DNA of 64,000 bases from Gelatoporia subvermispora B (taxonomy: Eukaryota > Basidiomycota > Agaricomycetes > Polyporales > Gelatoporiaceae), in the NCBI GenBank assembly GCA_000320605.2, contig KB445799.1, positions 124,001-188,000 on the forward strand, given 5' to 3'. A model generated the notes under the pieces. The model had not been told where the DNA came from and searched no databases. It saw only the letters and a list, made by a program, of their open reading frames with translations. Shown here one piece after another: positions 1 to 11,570 of this stretch. Position 1 is the first letter of the stretch. Every line of letters starts with the position of its first letter. Position numbers and translations under genes: made by a program.

Positions 1-1415
1 TGCGCAATCACGGAAGCTAGCAAATAAGCGTCCTGATAGTCGGTCAGCCAGGAGTCAGGAGTCTCATGATAAACACGCCGACTAGTCACCTCAATGGCCT
101 GTCCGGCTCCGGCGCCTTGGTAAGGTTCCATGGCATGTGCCTTGGCAGTTGGCGTGAGTACTAAGTCTCGTGAAAATTATCACGACTTACAGCGTCCCCG
201 AGGAGGGCGACTTGATTGTATACGTGGGTAGGCAACGGCGGGACTACGTGTAGCGCCCACCGCGAAGGTTCATCCACATACTTGTGAATGCATGAGGACG
301 TATCCAAGCCATAAGAGTGACGGACGTACTGAAGCCAATGCTCGCACCTCGGGCTCAAAATGAGCGAAATGTCGTATAACTTCAGCCTTCTCACCCGGTG
401 CAACCCAGGGACCGTCATAGTCCGAGCCTTCTAGAAGTGGTTGTCCGATCATTCCTCCGACGTTCAGCTTGACATCATCTCCGGTGCCAACTGCATAGGA
501 GATAAAATGCTGCGATCAAAGTGAGTAGGATCTGATGGTCACAAATTATCATTCATGCCCACCTTCCCTTTGCCCATGTACTTTGCTCAAATAAGATCGA
601 GAAATCAGATGCACCTAAGAAGACCACTGACCAGCATATTCTCTGAGAGCGCCCTATGATTGGGAAATGCACGAGCAAACGTGTCTCGAGGGATCAGGCA
701 ACGGTAAAGCACCGATCCTGTCCACTTCGGCTTGACGCCAGATAGAGCTGCAGCTGCCTCTGCGTGTCGGCCGGCTTTGTCCATATCGGAAGCGAGAGCG
801 CTCAGCATTATTGGGCGCACAGTGGACCGAATGCCATCACATCCAACAAGTACGTCGCAGTCAGCAGTTGTATCGTCTTTGAACTGCATCTCTATTTTAC
901 CGCTGCCCAGCTGGGCGTATGACGTCAGTCTCTTCGAGAAGTGCACACGAACAGAAGACGGCAGGTTCTTGCACAGAACGTTCTGGAGATCGACTCGGTG
1001 GAACGAAATGAAATCTGTTCCTTGGTCAACGTGTGGGACGCTGGAAATTCTCTGGATGCATCACCTTTCTGCAATATTGCGGGAACATCTATGCCTTCAA
1101 CCGAATCTGCCTTTCGGTACTGAATAGGTTTGCCTACGATCCGTACATCAAAGAACACATGACTACCACTGAAATCCAGGCTACATACCGAAGCTATGGG
1201 CGAAGGGTTTCAGGTCTTCTGCGAGACCAAGCCATTCTATGATCTCCCAGACGCGACCGGACATTCCAATGCCGGCACCGATTTCTGTAAATCGTGCGGT
1301 AGACTCGTAAATATCCACCTCTACGCGAGCTGAAAGCCTATGCAGTGCAACAGCAAACACGAGGCCGCCTATACCGGCACCACTACAATGGTAGTCAACA
1401 TCAATTCCAGAAATA
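1..1415 (-). CDS. FAD-dependent monooxygenase, salicylate-hydroxylase-like (copy 1, C-terminus beyond window)
   Basis: Class A flavoprotein hydroxylase, expected to hydroxylate an aromatic or polyketide-like substrate with FAD and NAD(P)H. Exons read on the minus strand give the family landmarks in order. The Rossmann motif GAGIGGLVFAVAL lies near 1350-1380, followed by EIGAGIGM and the exon with FISFHRVDLQNVL near 980-1015. The DG motif VLVGCDGIRSTVR is near 825-870, then SDYDGPWVAPGEKAE near 390-430. The GD motif VALLGDA is near 190-215 and, after an intron, AHAMEPYQGAGAGQAIE is near 85-135. The last visible exon (about 1-40) starts DAYLLASV and runs off the window edge. No ATG is obvious before GAGIGGL: the open frame begins after a stop near 1427, so a short first exon is unidentified or lost. 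A second, damaged copy lies upstream in the same orientation. The substrate is unknown. Confidence 0.8.
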
Positions 1416-2640
1416 TCCAGAGATCCTTACATGACTGTAACTCTGATCCTAGGTCCTTCCATCGTTGAGGTGAAGGCAAACTTGACGTCTGCATCAAGTT
1501 CTTATAGGTGATGTGAGTAAGCAAATCTTGATCTGGTGTGGTGCTGCGGGGGGATTGCCTGGGCACCCGCTGGAGAGCTGGACAAATGTAGCAGCCACAG
1601 ATCATAAACTCTTGACAGCGTGCGTAGCGCAATGGACCTGTGAGAACTAAGATAACAATCTGTCTCCCTTGAATGAAATGCAGTCCTACAGGTGCTGTAC
1701 GGCACATGACGCAGATGGTGAGAAAGGATTATGAAGGGCGAGACCGAAGGCAGCCAACAACCCGCGTCGGAGCGTCCAAAGCATCGCAAAGTCAAATCCA
1801 GAAGATAAGAGATGTCAGGTGTAGCTAGTCAGATGAACTCACTGGCTGCATTCTAGACAATGAATCCCATGTCGGGGATTGAGTGCGGCATAACAGGGCA
1901 CACATCAGGAAAGTGACATGTCGGCGCAACGCGTTCCGCGTTTCTCGTGGACCTTAACGGCGTCTCTCCCGCTTCGCTAGCGCGCGGCAAGTATCTCAAA
2001 AGACATGCACCCACTGCAGAACGTTCACAGATGCGCTAGGAGGAATCGACGTATTCTAATGCATTATACTGTTACGGGAGTGGTTTGAGGAGTTTCGTGA
2101 GTGATTACAGGTGTCGGGCTGCCGGGTATCTGGTATCACTGCCCATACAGACCCAAATATCCTTCAGAACAAGACACAACAATGTGGTCACGAACTGCAA
2201 GACATTGCGCCATTCAGGCGGATCCAGGGGGAGGCTCATGTCTGACGAGTCGGCGCTGATTTTGAGCTGTCGATGCTGCAATTTTTACAAACAAGATGAG
2301 GTCTTACTACTTCAAGATCTGATGCCTGTAAGACTGTCGCTGTTGTTGGTCGTCAGACGCCCAAACCTGCACAGCGCGGGCCTCATTCGTATGTCGGACG
2401 CAACAACCGTGTCGACATATATCGTCTCCAATCGTTCTCTAATTCTGGCCCAAGATCGGCGGTCCTGCTCCTACTCGTTGTGTTTGACACGTCCGTCTAT
2501 CATTCAAGCACAACATCGGTCCGATGGTACAAATATTCAGGAACCATTCGACACATCCTCCACAGCCCAATTAAGCTCGCTAAAGAACCTTACTACACCC
2601 GGAGTCCGAGCGTGACCTCTTGGTCAGCCACGGCTGAACA
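1416..2640. other. Intergenic, no gene recognised
   Basis: This stretch separates the two FAD-monooxygenase copies. A 176-codon plus-strand open frame at 2085-2615 shows no domain, signal peptide or conserved motif, and its composition looks non-coding, so I do not call it a gene. Nothing repetitive stands out by eye. Confidence 0.5.
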
Positions 2641-4213
2641 TTACTCGGCGTTGCAACAAGGGGGGATCGAAATGCGACCGTGGTATCTTGAGCCGTTGCC
2701 ATCGTGTGGGCTATCAATTCCATATGAAATACTATGTCGCGATCCATCAAGAACAGATGGTATCACTCCAGAAAAACTGCGATCAATATCATAACCATAC
2801 ACATCGTTGACACAACCTAAATTCGATTTTACATATCTCGCTTCATTAGCTACAGCTAGTTCATGAGACCTGTACGGGATCCCCAAGTCGCCCCTGTAAG
2901 AGTTCCCTAGCTCTTTCCGCGTCTCCTTGCAGCGAGGTATTGTCAGGCATGCTATGAGCTCCTCGTGACGTCTCCCAACTGCATCAATAACATTCGTGTC
3001 TACGGCGCCTGAAGCGCTATACTCCGCTGAGAACCCGGAGAAGTCAGCAGCGTTGAAATGAAGGAGTAAACCAGATTCGTGACTCTTCCTTGCCACTTCT
3101 TGCGCGAATGGCCTACGTATCTCGTCGTAGACCTGCAGAGCAGTTGTCACATTTTCGGCGTTGATCTCCGGATGTGCAAGCACGGAAGCTAGGATGTATG
3201 CATCCTGATGATTGGTAGAGTTCAGTCGGCAGTGAGATGTTGTACGATTACGTCAGTGTTTTACCCCAATGGCCTGTCCAGCTCCAACGCTTTGGTAATG
3301 TTCCATGGCATGTGCCTTGAGGTTCAGTGTAAGTCTTGAACGTTGAAGTCTCGAGTAAACGTTTGCGACCTACCGCGTCCCCGAGGAGCGCAACCTTGTT
3401 GTGTACATAGGCAGGTAATGGCGGAACCATGTGTAGAGCCCACCGCGAAGGCTTATCCATATGCTTTTAAATGTATCAGAACACGTCCAGATTACGAGAA
3501 CAGTGTACATACCAAGGCCAGTGCCCGTACCTCGGGCTCGAAATAGTCGAATTCTTTTTCGAGTTCAGCCTTCTCGCCAGGTGCTACCCAAGGACCATCG
3601 TAGTCCGAGCCTCTCAAATACGGATGTCCAATTCCTGCCCCAATGCTCAACTTGACATTGCTTCCGTTCCCAAATGTATATACCATTATATGCTGCGAGT
3701 AATGTGAATAGGATTCAACACTAAAGAGTCATCGGCCATGCTCACCTTCCCTTTGCCCATGTACTGTGCTCAAAGTGAGACTGAGCGAAAAATGCATATG
3801 GAAGAATTACATACCAGTATGTTCTCTGAGAGCGCCCAGTGACCGAGAAACGCAAGGGCGAAAGGCTCGCGAGGAATCAAGCAACGGTAATATAACGTGC
3901 CTGTCCAGATCGGATTGGTCCCAGATAGCGCCGCGGTTGCCTCTATGTGTCGACCGGCCTTATCCAGGTCGGCGGCGAGAGCACTCAGCATGACTGGGCG
4001 CACAGCGGAGCGTATACTGTCGCATCCGACCAGTACGTCGCAGTTGGCAGTGGTATCGTCTTTGAAGTGTATTTCGATTTTACCAGTGTCCAGCTGGACA
4101 TATGGTGACAGCCGCTTCGAGAAGTGCACACGAACCGAAGACGGGAGAGTCTTGCACAGAACGTTCCGTAGGTCCACGCGGTGAAATGAGATGAACTCTG
4201 TTTGTTGGTTAAC
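2641..4213 (-). pseudogene. FAD-dependent monooxygenase copy 2, 5'-truncated
   Basis: Tandem duplicate of the 1-1415 gene on the same strand. It keeps most of the mid and C-terminal exons: EFISFHRVDLRNVLCK near 4150-4195, the DG-region motif VLVGCDSIRSAVR (third residue pair altered from DG to DS) near 4005-4045, SDYDGPWVAPGEKAE near 3565-3610, VALLGDA near 3380-3400, AHAMEHYQSVGAGQAIG near 3270-3320, and DAYILASVLAHPEI near 3150-3185. The similarity stops at about 4213, just before the exon encoding FISFH. No GxGxxG FAD-binding exon is visible upstream through 4400. Without that fold the product could not bind FAD normally. The last exon runs to a stop at 2641 through sequence unlike the family. 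The alternative is a remote first exon or a chimeric transcript. The truncation is seen in the sequence; the pseudogene label is inference. Confidence 0.7.
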
Positions 4214-6776
4214 GTGTGAATTAGAGCAAGATCTGAGCAGTCCTATGAGCTAGTGTTAGGTATGTCAGATCTTCCGAGAGTCTATTCAATTCATGACCCC
4301 AGCAGGGAAATCCACCAAAAAACAGCAGAGGAATGAGTGAGCGGATTGACAGACATCACACTGTTCAGGTAATGCATGCAGCGATCTTCCAGACTTCAGG
4401 CCTCCAGGTAGTTTTTTCAGGTCTCTTCGGAAAGATCGTCCGGAGGACTCGTCGCTCTAGCATCCGCTGGTTGCCGAGCGAATTGGTCAGGTGATCATAC
4501 TGTCACCCACCTAACTTCCTTCCGCGTCCGTCACTTTCGCGTCCTACAACCTGGCCGTTCGATTTGCTTTCTGGTTTGATGTCGATCTTTTTAAGTTCCA
4601 AGAAATTTGCACTCTGTGCTCAAGCTTTGATAACAGTACAGGACAACCAGACACTAACATGCTCTATGTTACACCGGTCCGTGCCAGGAGAATCGGTGCT
4701 CTGTGTCTCTTCGACACGAGGCTCAGCGCTTTCTCTCCTTTATGCACCTCTCTCCCGCGCCAATATGCCCTCGTACACGACAACAAAGCTTTGAGTTCGT
4801 TCCCGCACTCTCTAGCTCCTGCGCAGCATCCGACACCGCGCCATCTTCCGCTGCTGCCTCGCCAACAACACCTCGTGCCACAAGTAACACGTTGAGTCTT
4901 CCCCTCGCTCACTACAGATGATCATATGACGCACCGCGGCCTCGGCCGTGCGTGTACGCTGCAGATGGGTGTGCTCCCGCTCCCGGCGGTGTACACTCAC
5001 ACTCTCCGTCGTCTGAGTGCATCTCCGCCGCGTCTGGCACAGGCCGCTCCTCGCGCATCAACTCTAGCACGTGAGGGCTTGTCTATGGTGCGGCGAGTGT
5101 GGCGTGCGGACGGAGCGGCTCCCGTGTGGCACCTGGATCGGTGCAGGTAAGGGTGGCGTCGGTAGTGCATAGGCTTGAGCCACATGGCGCGTGGTGGACG
5201 AGATGGACTGCCGCCACGGCACCCAGGCCGGTTGCTCCGCCGTTCGTCACGTCTTCGGGAGGGTCCTCGAGCGCGACTCGCCCTGGACGCCACCGGTGGC
5301 TTTGGTTCGCGCCAGACTGCAGGTGGACTGCGTGCATTGATGCTCTATGGCACGAGAGTTAGATGTGAGGTATGTTTACGTCGAGGAAGCACGTACCCGG
5401 TGCGCGCTGTCGTGTGTGCGGTCGAATGTTCTGGCCGCGTTGCTGGCGCGACCAGTCTCGCTGTCTTGCGAGGGGGTACCGACTCTGGGGAGTCTGCGAT
5501 ACATGGCGAAACTGTTTAATGGTGTGGCTTGGATAGCGATGCAGCGGCAACATACTTGTGGCACTTGCAACTCTCTTCGGCATGCTCGAAGATGGAGTAA
5601 GGTAGGGGTGAGTGGTCTTAGGTGGGACATTTTGGCTGATGGGGGCTGTCTCGAGACGAGTGGGGATTTGCCCATCTCGAACCCGTTCTTTATAAGCGCG
5701 AGCGGAAAAATACATCCGTATGTGTGGCTCATTGTTCGAGTGGCCACACAGACACTTGCTTACGGGTAATTTCTGTACATCCGTGCTTCGCATGCCACTC
5801 GCATGTGCACCGCCTGTGCATTATTCCGACAGTCCCTTCTAATGCTGCGAGTTGAGGTCGTCAAGAATAACCACCCGTGCCACACCGGATAGTGGCCAAG
5901 TGGCAGCGAAGGTACCAATTCTGGTTGTGTTCATTATATCCCATAGTTAGGGTCATGTCTAGACGTTATATCACAGCAGATGCATCTGCGAGTTCCCTCC
6001 TCCGCTCTCTATAAGCTACTCGACGAATTTACTGGTGAGATCTAGAATCGATCCATCTATGATTGGTTTTGAGCTCAGAACACAAATGAATTTACTCAAT
6101 ACATTGCGATATTGGCTGTATGTACTCGCCCCGGACTTCAATGTTACGTTGCTCTTGAGCTCTCGACAGACTTTAACGGGGAGGATTACCCGAGGTGATA
6201 AACGCGTGGCACGCACAGCGGTTCTGAACCGGAAGTAGGAGTCGTTACAGGTAAAACGTATACTTCTACCATACCGAAAATGGCTATTGAGGTGAGCAGA
6301 TGCTTGTGCATTTCGACCGTTTATACCACTCCAAAGACGACAGGCAGCTCAGTCCCTCTCAGTCCATGGTCTCCAGCCAATGAAAAGGACCGGTTATCGA
6401 TATTGACGCTTGAACAATGAACCGTAGACGGCTGTAAAGAAACCCTAACCCCAACCCCATACCCCGCATCCCTTGATTGAAAGTGACGCTTGACGACTGT
6501 GGAGGTCCTCCTGTTACTCAATGCGCACTCCTCAGACAACCAAGCAGTTTCAATCACTTTCTTGGGCTTTGACGGTTGTATCTGATCTTGCTGGATTCTC
6601 ACTCCAATAGGAGATCGTCATCAAAAGAACGAGACAGCCTCGTGTCATCTCGGGTTCGATATAAGACGGTAAGACACCCTCCGCAAACGCAACCTCTCAG
6701 CTTCATACCGTCGCCATCGTGAAGATAGAAAGTCTACGTACAGCGTACAGCGGCTCCTTTGCAATCGCGGTGCGCC
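4214..6776. other. Long intergenic region, no gene recognised
   Basis: About 2.5 kb without a supportable gene. The part around 4650-5800 is CpG-rich and full of overlapping open frames on both strands of 60-145 codons (for example 5347-5769 plus and 5359-5793 minus). None has a recognisable domain or a convincing splice pattern, which is what GC-rich non-coding sequence produces. The last 300 bases presumably hold the promoter of the ZIP transporter, but I see no clear TATA element there. A non-coding transcript cannot be excluded. Confidence 0.5.
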
Positions 6777-9433
6777 ATGTCAGCCTCGTACAATCTTGGC
6801 TCGCGCTCTGGCCCGCCACGATCGACGGCCGCGCAAAAGGTCGTCGCGCTACAAACCGACGCCGAAATGATGTCCCGGGTCTGGCTCATGCTCATCGTGT
6901 TCGTCGTATCCCTCTTCGCCGTATCCTTCCCGACGCTCTCCAAGCGCATACGCTACCTCCGGATCCCCAGCATCGTCTTCTTCATCGGCAAGCACTTCGG
7001 GACCGGAGTAATCCTCTCGACGGCGTTCGTCCATCTACTGCAGGATGCGTTCGAGACGCTGCGCAACCCAGAGGTGCGGGAGCGGTGGAGGATAGGCAAC
7101 TGGGTGGGCCTGCTTGTGTGAGTACCGCACCGGTGACCGTCGCGCGCATCGGACCATGGAAGCTGATTGGCGCTTTCCGCCCGCCAGGTTAGGATCGCTG
7201 CTGTCGATATTCTGCGTGGAATGTGAGTCACCAATTGCTTTTGTGCTACGTAAATCCCTGGTGCTGTCTTGAGAAAGCTCCGCCGGTCTCAGACACCAGC
7301 GGAATGGGCGGCGGAGCGTGTCTGTGGATCTGTCTTAGTCTGCGTCGGAGGCGGTGTTGGGGAGCCACGGACCTCTCACGTCTCGGGGGCTTGCCATGCC
7401 ATTCACGACAGCAGATGTATTGCGAAGAGATGGAGTCTCCTGGACCGTTCTGGAGGTCCAGTGCATGTGGCGCCCTTAGTCCGTGGCGCCAGGTGCCTCC
7501 GCACAGTTGTTGTTCTCAGCCGTGAGCGAGCGCGCACATTGTGTCGTCATTCTTGTGCAGTGCTCTCTTCGCTTCTATTGTTTTTTCAGACGATGCACTC
7601 TGAACGTGACCCCGAAGTCGTTGTGACAGAGATGTTAGCGCACACATTGATACACGCATTGGAACGTGCCGGTATCGTTCGTAGCAAATCTAATAGTTAC
7701 TGATCGCACGCCACAGATATTTCCACAGCGTTTGTCGACCGCCTACACTCCTACTCTTCAGAACCACCCTCCCCAACATCCGTCTCTCCCACATCATCTC
7801 CTACAATTTCCGCAACCCAATTACCCACGCAGGACATCCCGCCCTTCGGATCCTTACCAAGCAAGGCAGTAGATAGCCCCAAGGACACACCCCGTGCATG
7901 GGAGGGCGTCACGCGGGAATCTGCTCCAGGCAAGCCCGCGCCGCCACCAAATAGCAAGACAAACGACGGGACAGACCACGCCGCGCACGCACCGCTCCCT
8001 CTTGCGCCCCCGGAGCGCGCGCAAAATGTCAACGAGCCGTCCGCGTACGCTCACGCGGAGGACGGGCCGAGCGGGCATGGGCACCGACAGGACGAGACCG
8101 AGCCAATGACCGAGCGCACTCCGCTCGCGGGCGCCGTCCTCGCGCCCACTCCCGTCCGTTCCCTCGGCGCACGCGCCTCATACGGCACCGCCAGCGCGGC
8201 ACGGCTCGCCTCTCCGACATCCGGACTCGACGCTGCGCTCGCCTCGCGCGCGTACCCGGCCACGCTCCCGCGCCGCGCGTCTGCGCCCGACGTGCGGGAC
8301 GAGACCGAGGAGGCGGTGGACATCTTCTCGGGCGGGCACCACCGACACGAGGGGCGGGCGGCACACGCGAGCCATCATACGGTCGGGCGCGGGTGGAAGG
8401 GCTGGTTCGGGATGGACGCGGGCACGCAGCGGAGGTTGCGCGAGGCGGTGGGGGATGTGGACGCGGAGGTTGTTGTAGTGGTGAATGGGGGAAAGACGAG
8501 GAGCGGGAAGGCGAAGGGGAGCACGAGTGGCCGATCCGCGCATGGGCATGAGCATGGGGGACACGGGCACGGGCATGCGCGTGGACACAGCCATGGTGGG
8601 CAGGGGCATGGACACACGCATATGGATATCGAGCAGTGGAACGGGTATGACTCGGAGGATGAGGAGAGCGTCGACGAGGCGGATCCGGCGGTTAAGGTCG
8701 GGCGGCGCAGGCAGATTGTCGGGATCCTGGTGCGACATCTCATCAGTTCGTTGCTGTATGAGGTACTAAGCTACCCTTGTCCAGATGCTGCAAATGGGTA
8801 TCATGATGCATTCACTTGTCATCGGGCTGACGCTTGCAATAGCTTCTGGGCCTGAATTCAGTATGTCTTTTGACTACTGGGGATTCAAGCGTTCTGACTT
8901 CGTCGCAGCATCGCTCGTGGCGGCAATTATCTTCCATCAATTGTTCGAGGGTCTGTCTCTCGGTATTCGTATAGCGGGCCTACCTTCATCGTCCAAAGAC
9001 AGTACGTCTCGCATGTCTCCATTATAGACCGTCTAGCTCTCATATATTCCCCCGTATAGCCGGCTTCAGTCGCATCTCCGGCAGAGTGCTCAAACCCACC
9101 CTCGCACTCTCCTTTGCTATAACCGTGCCTGTTGGCATCACCATCGGTCTCGCCGTCTTCGGCGCAGGCAGGAGCGAAGGCGGACGTAAGAATCCAGGCT
9201 TGCCTTATCGCGGGATTGACGCACTGACGAATCCTGCAACAGCGAAATTGAAGCTTATCCAGGGTTTGATGTCGGCCATCTCCGCAGGCATGCTGATCTA
9301 CGCGGCGTGTGTGGAGATGCTCGCGGGCGACTTTGTCATGGACCCCCATTTGTGGAGGAGCAGCGTACGCAGGCAGATCCTCGCAATTGTGAGCCTGTTC
9401 GCAGGTGTAGCGGCTATGGCGGCGATAGGGTGA
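6777..9433 (+). CDS. ZIP-family zinc/iron permease with histidine-rich cytosolic loop
   Basis: Predicted divalent metal (zinc) transporter of the Zrt1/Zrt2-like ZIP group, probably in plasma or organelle membrane. The model is six exons: 6777-7117, 7188-7222, 7717-8729, 8785-8860, 8909-9001 and 9060-9433, in phase throughout and giving about 643 residues. The ATG at 6777 begins MSASYN. TM1 is followed by the TM2 signature GTGVILSTAFVHLL. A long disordered loop ends in a HGH-rich stretch (about 8550-8625) that likely senses or buffers metal. TM4 is LQMGIMMHSLVIGLTLA and TM5 IIFHQLFEGLSLGIRI, both carrying the His/Glu metal ligands; the last TMs are within 9086-9430. The second intron (7223-7716) is unusually long at 494 nt. 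The 3' end is ambiguous: either the stop at 9431-9433, or a further splice at about 9430 to an exon near 9506 that adds one residue. Confidence 0.92.
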
Positions 9434-10518
9434 GTTTTGGCATGATATATCCCGAAATTGACGTGGATGGCTGACCGCGGTACTTGATCTATCGCGATTA
9501 TACAGAATGTGAGTAGTCTGCGACAGATCAGTCGAATGATGTGCTCATTCGCATTTTGACAGTGTCGACTAAGTAATAGCAAAGTCATTGCATCCTTCAT
9601 TTTCAATGTTTCTTGGTTCATCATCATGGGCAGCGGTAGTCGGGAGTCATCGATACACTGTACTTACGTATAGCATACGCATCTAGACAGCAAGTATACT
9701 GTACTTTATTTGAGGCGTCTCCGGCCTCAAAGCTATTCAATCGCTGAAATTGCCATACATACTGTGTCGCTTTCGCACAATGTGCGAATGTGATCCGGTG
9801 AAGAGTCTTCAAAACTGGTACGAAAGTCGTGAAGATGCCTTCCGGGCCGATCAGGAAGAGTTCTCTCTCGGTAGTTTATCAGCACCGGGACATGGATGGA
9901 GCTCGCGGAAGACGAAAGTAGGGGATCGTCGTCACTCGTGGCTTTCCGCAGAGACGCATGACTCGAATGAAACCTTGATCGAGGGTAGATAGCTGGGATC
10001 GATGCTGCACAGTTGTTTTGAACTGACACGTTCTGGAGGCGTTTCGTGCATCTGTCGCGGAATGAAGCGTTCACGACATTGACAGGAGGTAGATTTCCTA
10101 TCTTTACTCAATTATGGAAGCTATGCAAGGCCTTCGTACGTATTGCATCGCCCTGGGCGTGACAATGGCTCTGGGCTGGCTAGTGGAGCTGTGAAAAGTA
10201 TTGGTGTCGGGCAAAGCAGGGTAGCCTACGAGACGGACGTCGTAGAACGGTAGATGTGATGATCTATACCGTCCGACGTATAATTTAACGCGCTGAATAT
10301 GAGGCAGAACGAGAAACTTTGAACCGCTGGAAAGAATTGCAGACATAACTAACTCGTGAAGAGCAGTGTGGGAGATATTGTCAACATGCACAAACACTGC
10401 CCCTCTGCAAAGTTCATCGTAAGAGTGCATACCAGTAGTAAAGGCGCGAGTTTCAATCGTCGGGGCCAGAGAAGCAAGACCAGATAAGCAAAAATCCGGA
10501 GTCTCTGCAGGGAACCGC
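9434..10518. other. Intergenic; weak minus-strand open frame 10104-10520
   Basis: No confident gene. A 138-codon minus-strand frame at 10104-10520 is compositionally more protein-like than its surroundings (it includes RGAVFVHVDNISHTALHELV), but I recognise no family and it lacks an ATG at its start. It abuts the left target-site repeat of the insertion at 10530-11559, so it could be the remains of a locus split by that insertion. Confidence 0.35.
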
Positions 10519-10529
10519 ACTGGTTCTCC
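10519..10529. repeat. Target-site duplication, left copy (ACTGGTTCTCC)
   Basis: Eleven-base direct repeat, exactly repeated at 11560-11570. It is separated by three bases from a run of 16 T. Together these look like the 3' side of a minus-strand retroposed insertion. Confidence 0.7.
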
Positions 10530-11559
10530 TAGTTTTTTTTTTTTTTTTAAGTTCTAGCATTTGTATAGCGCCGTCGACGAACAAAGCGCCATGGGAGCGC
10601 ACTAATAACACTACACCGAGTCTGACACTCTACGCGTGCCTCATAGATGTCCTGCACCGTTGGCCCCGTATTCCACCACCGAGAGTTGCGTCCGCGGCAG
10701 CCCCTTCAGGGGACTAGGTGCCGGCAAAGGGAGGGGCTGGGTTGAACCGTCCTCCGCACCCACCACCTCAGCAACGAAACCGTCTTGGGAGGCATTGCTC
10801 CTCGGGTTTAGACCTTGCGCGGAACTCCTCAGGAGAACGCAGAGACGCTCGATATAGTGGCCGACTGTAACGTGGCCGGCTTAACGGTACGCTACGAGTG
10901 GTATAGGGTGGCACTTGGTCACCCTCAGAGTTGGCGAAATATGATATGCCCTCCAGCCCCGGCGTTGGGCTCGCAACCTTCCGGGCAGTTCAGTCGAAGC
11001 CATGCCCTTGCCATCGGTCCCAGTGCTATTGGTGTGAGCGGCGCACATGCACCTCCCCGTCCCCAGGGATACCCAGCTCAGGCGGGTATACCACGCACCG
11101 CATGCCTTGATGGGGTCCTACCTCACCCCGACCCGCGTTCATTTCCCCACTGCGAACGTTGGTGTTCCAGGTCGGCTTCTGCCTTCCAGCGCCCGCATGT
11201 CACTACACCGCATTGGGTCGTTCCGCACCCCGTATGGGGCTCTGCGCAAAGCAGAGGAGGTGGGTGGCATCGTAGGTATTCGAGATTGTCGGTCCGGCTG
11301 TCGTAAACCGCGACGTCGTGGGCTTGAGGGTTCTTTTGGTGCCGCCTCAGGTTAAACTCGAGTTGGCCGAGGCCGCCCCGAGCCCGCTGACTTGGCATTT
11401 TCTGAAAGATTTCCGCGGAAATAGGAATGCGAACGACGAAAGAAATGCGTCGTAGAGATGATTAGTGGTAGGTGTTTGGTATTGTAGAGCTCGACAGGAC
11501 ACGTCATCGCGAGGGAGGGCCCTCAGGTGCTCGGCGCCTAATCGAGATGGTGGTGGTTG
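10530..11559 (-). mobile_element. Poly-A-tailed retroposed insertion of about 1.03 kb (non-LTR/SINE-like, non-autonomous)
   Basis: The interval is bounded by a perfect 11-bp direct repeat (10519-10529 and 11560-11570). It carries 16 consecutive T on the plus strand at 10533-10548, that is, a poly-A tail at the 3' end of a minus-strand element. This is the signature of target-primed reverse transcription by LINE machinery. The body is GC-rich and unlike the flanks. It contains only short frames, the longest on its own strand being 91 codons at 11123-11398, with no reverse transcriptase or endonuclease motif. It may therefore be a non-autonomous element, a severely 5'-truncated LINE, or a retroposed transcript. 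No pol III B box was obvious. The structure is seen in the sequence; the class is inference. Confidence 0.62.
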
Positions 11560-11570
11560 ACTGGTTCTCC
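11560..11570. repeat. Target-site duplication, right copy (ACTGGTTCTCC)
   Basis: Exact copy of the 11-mer at 10519-10529. It marks the 5' boundary of the minus-strand insertion. Confidence 0.7.

Noticed and set aside
925..1158. Apparent frame break in FAD-monooxygenase copy 1 between the RKADS and FISFHRVD segments
   Set aside because: A 50-nt intron from GTTGAAGG to CATCCAG joins the two in phase, so the gene is not necessarily damaged there.
2085..2615. 176-codon plus-strand open frame
   Set aside because: No domain, no signal peptide, no conserved motif, composition like non-coding DNA; it overlaps only intergenic sequence between the two monooxygenase copies.
5347..5793. Overlapping 140-codon frames on both strands
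   Set aside because: Both strands are open at once, as expected from GC-rich sequence lacking stop codons; no family recognised on either.
6438..6460. Telomere-like CCCTAACCCC string (also CCCTAACCCT near 23530)
   Set aside because: Only one or two units of the repeat and within ordinary gene-bearing sequence; not a telomere or clear interstitial array.
7269..7703. 144-codon plus-strand frame inside the ZIP gene
   Set aside because: Lies within the long second intron. The exons on both sides join in phase without it, and it has no motif.
8763..8784. 22-nt intron in the ZIP gene (GTACTAAG...CCAG)
   Set aside because: Too short to splice. A 55-nt intron starting at 8730 gives the conserved QIVGIL-to-MLQMGIM junction instead.
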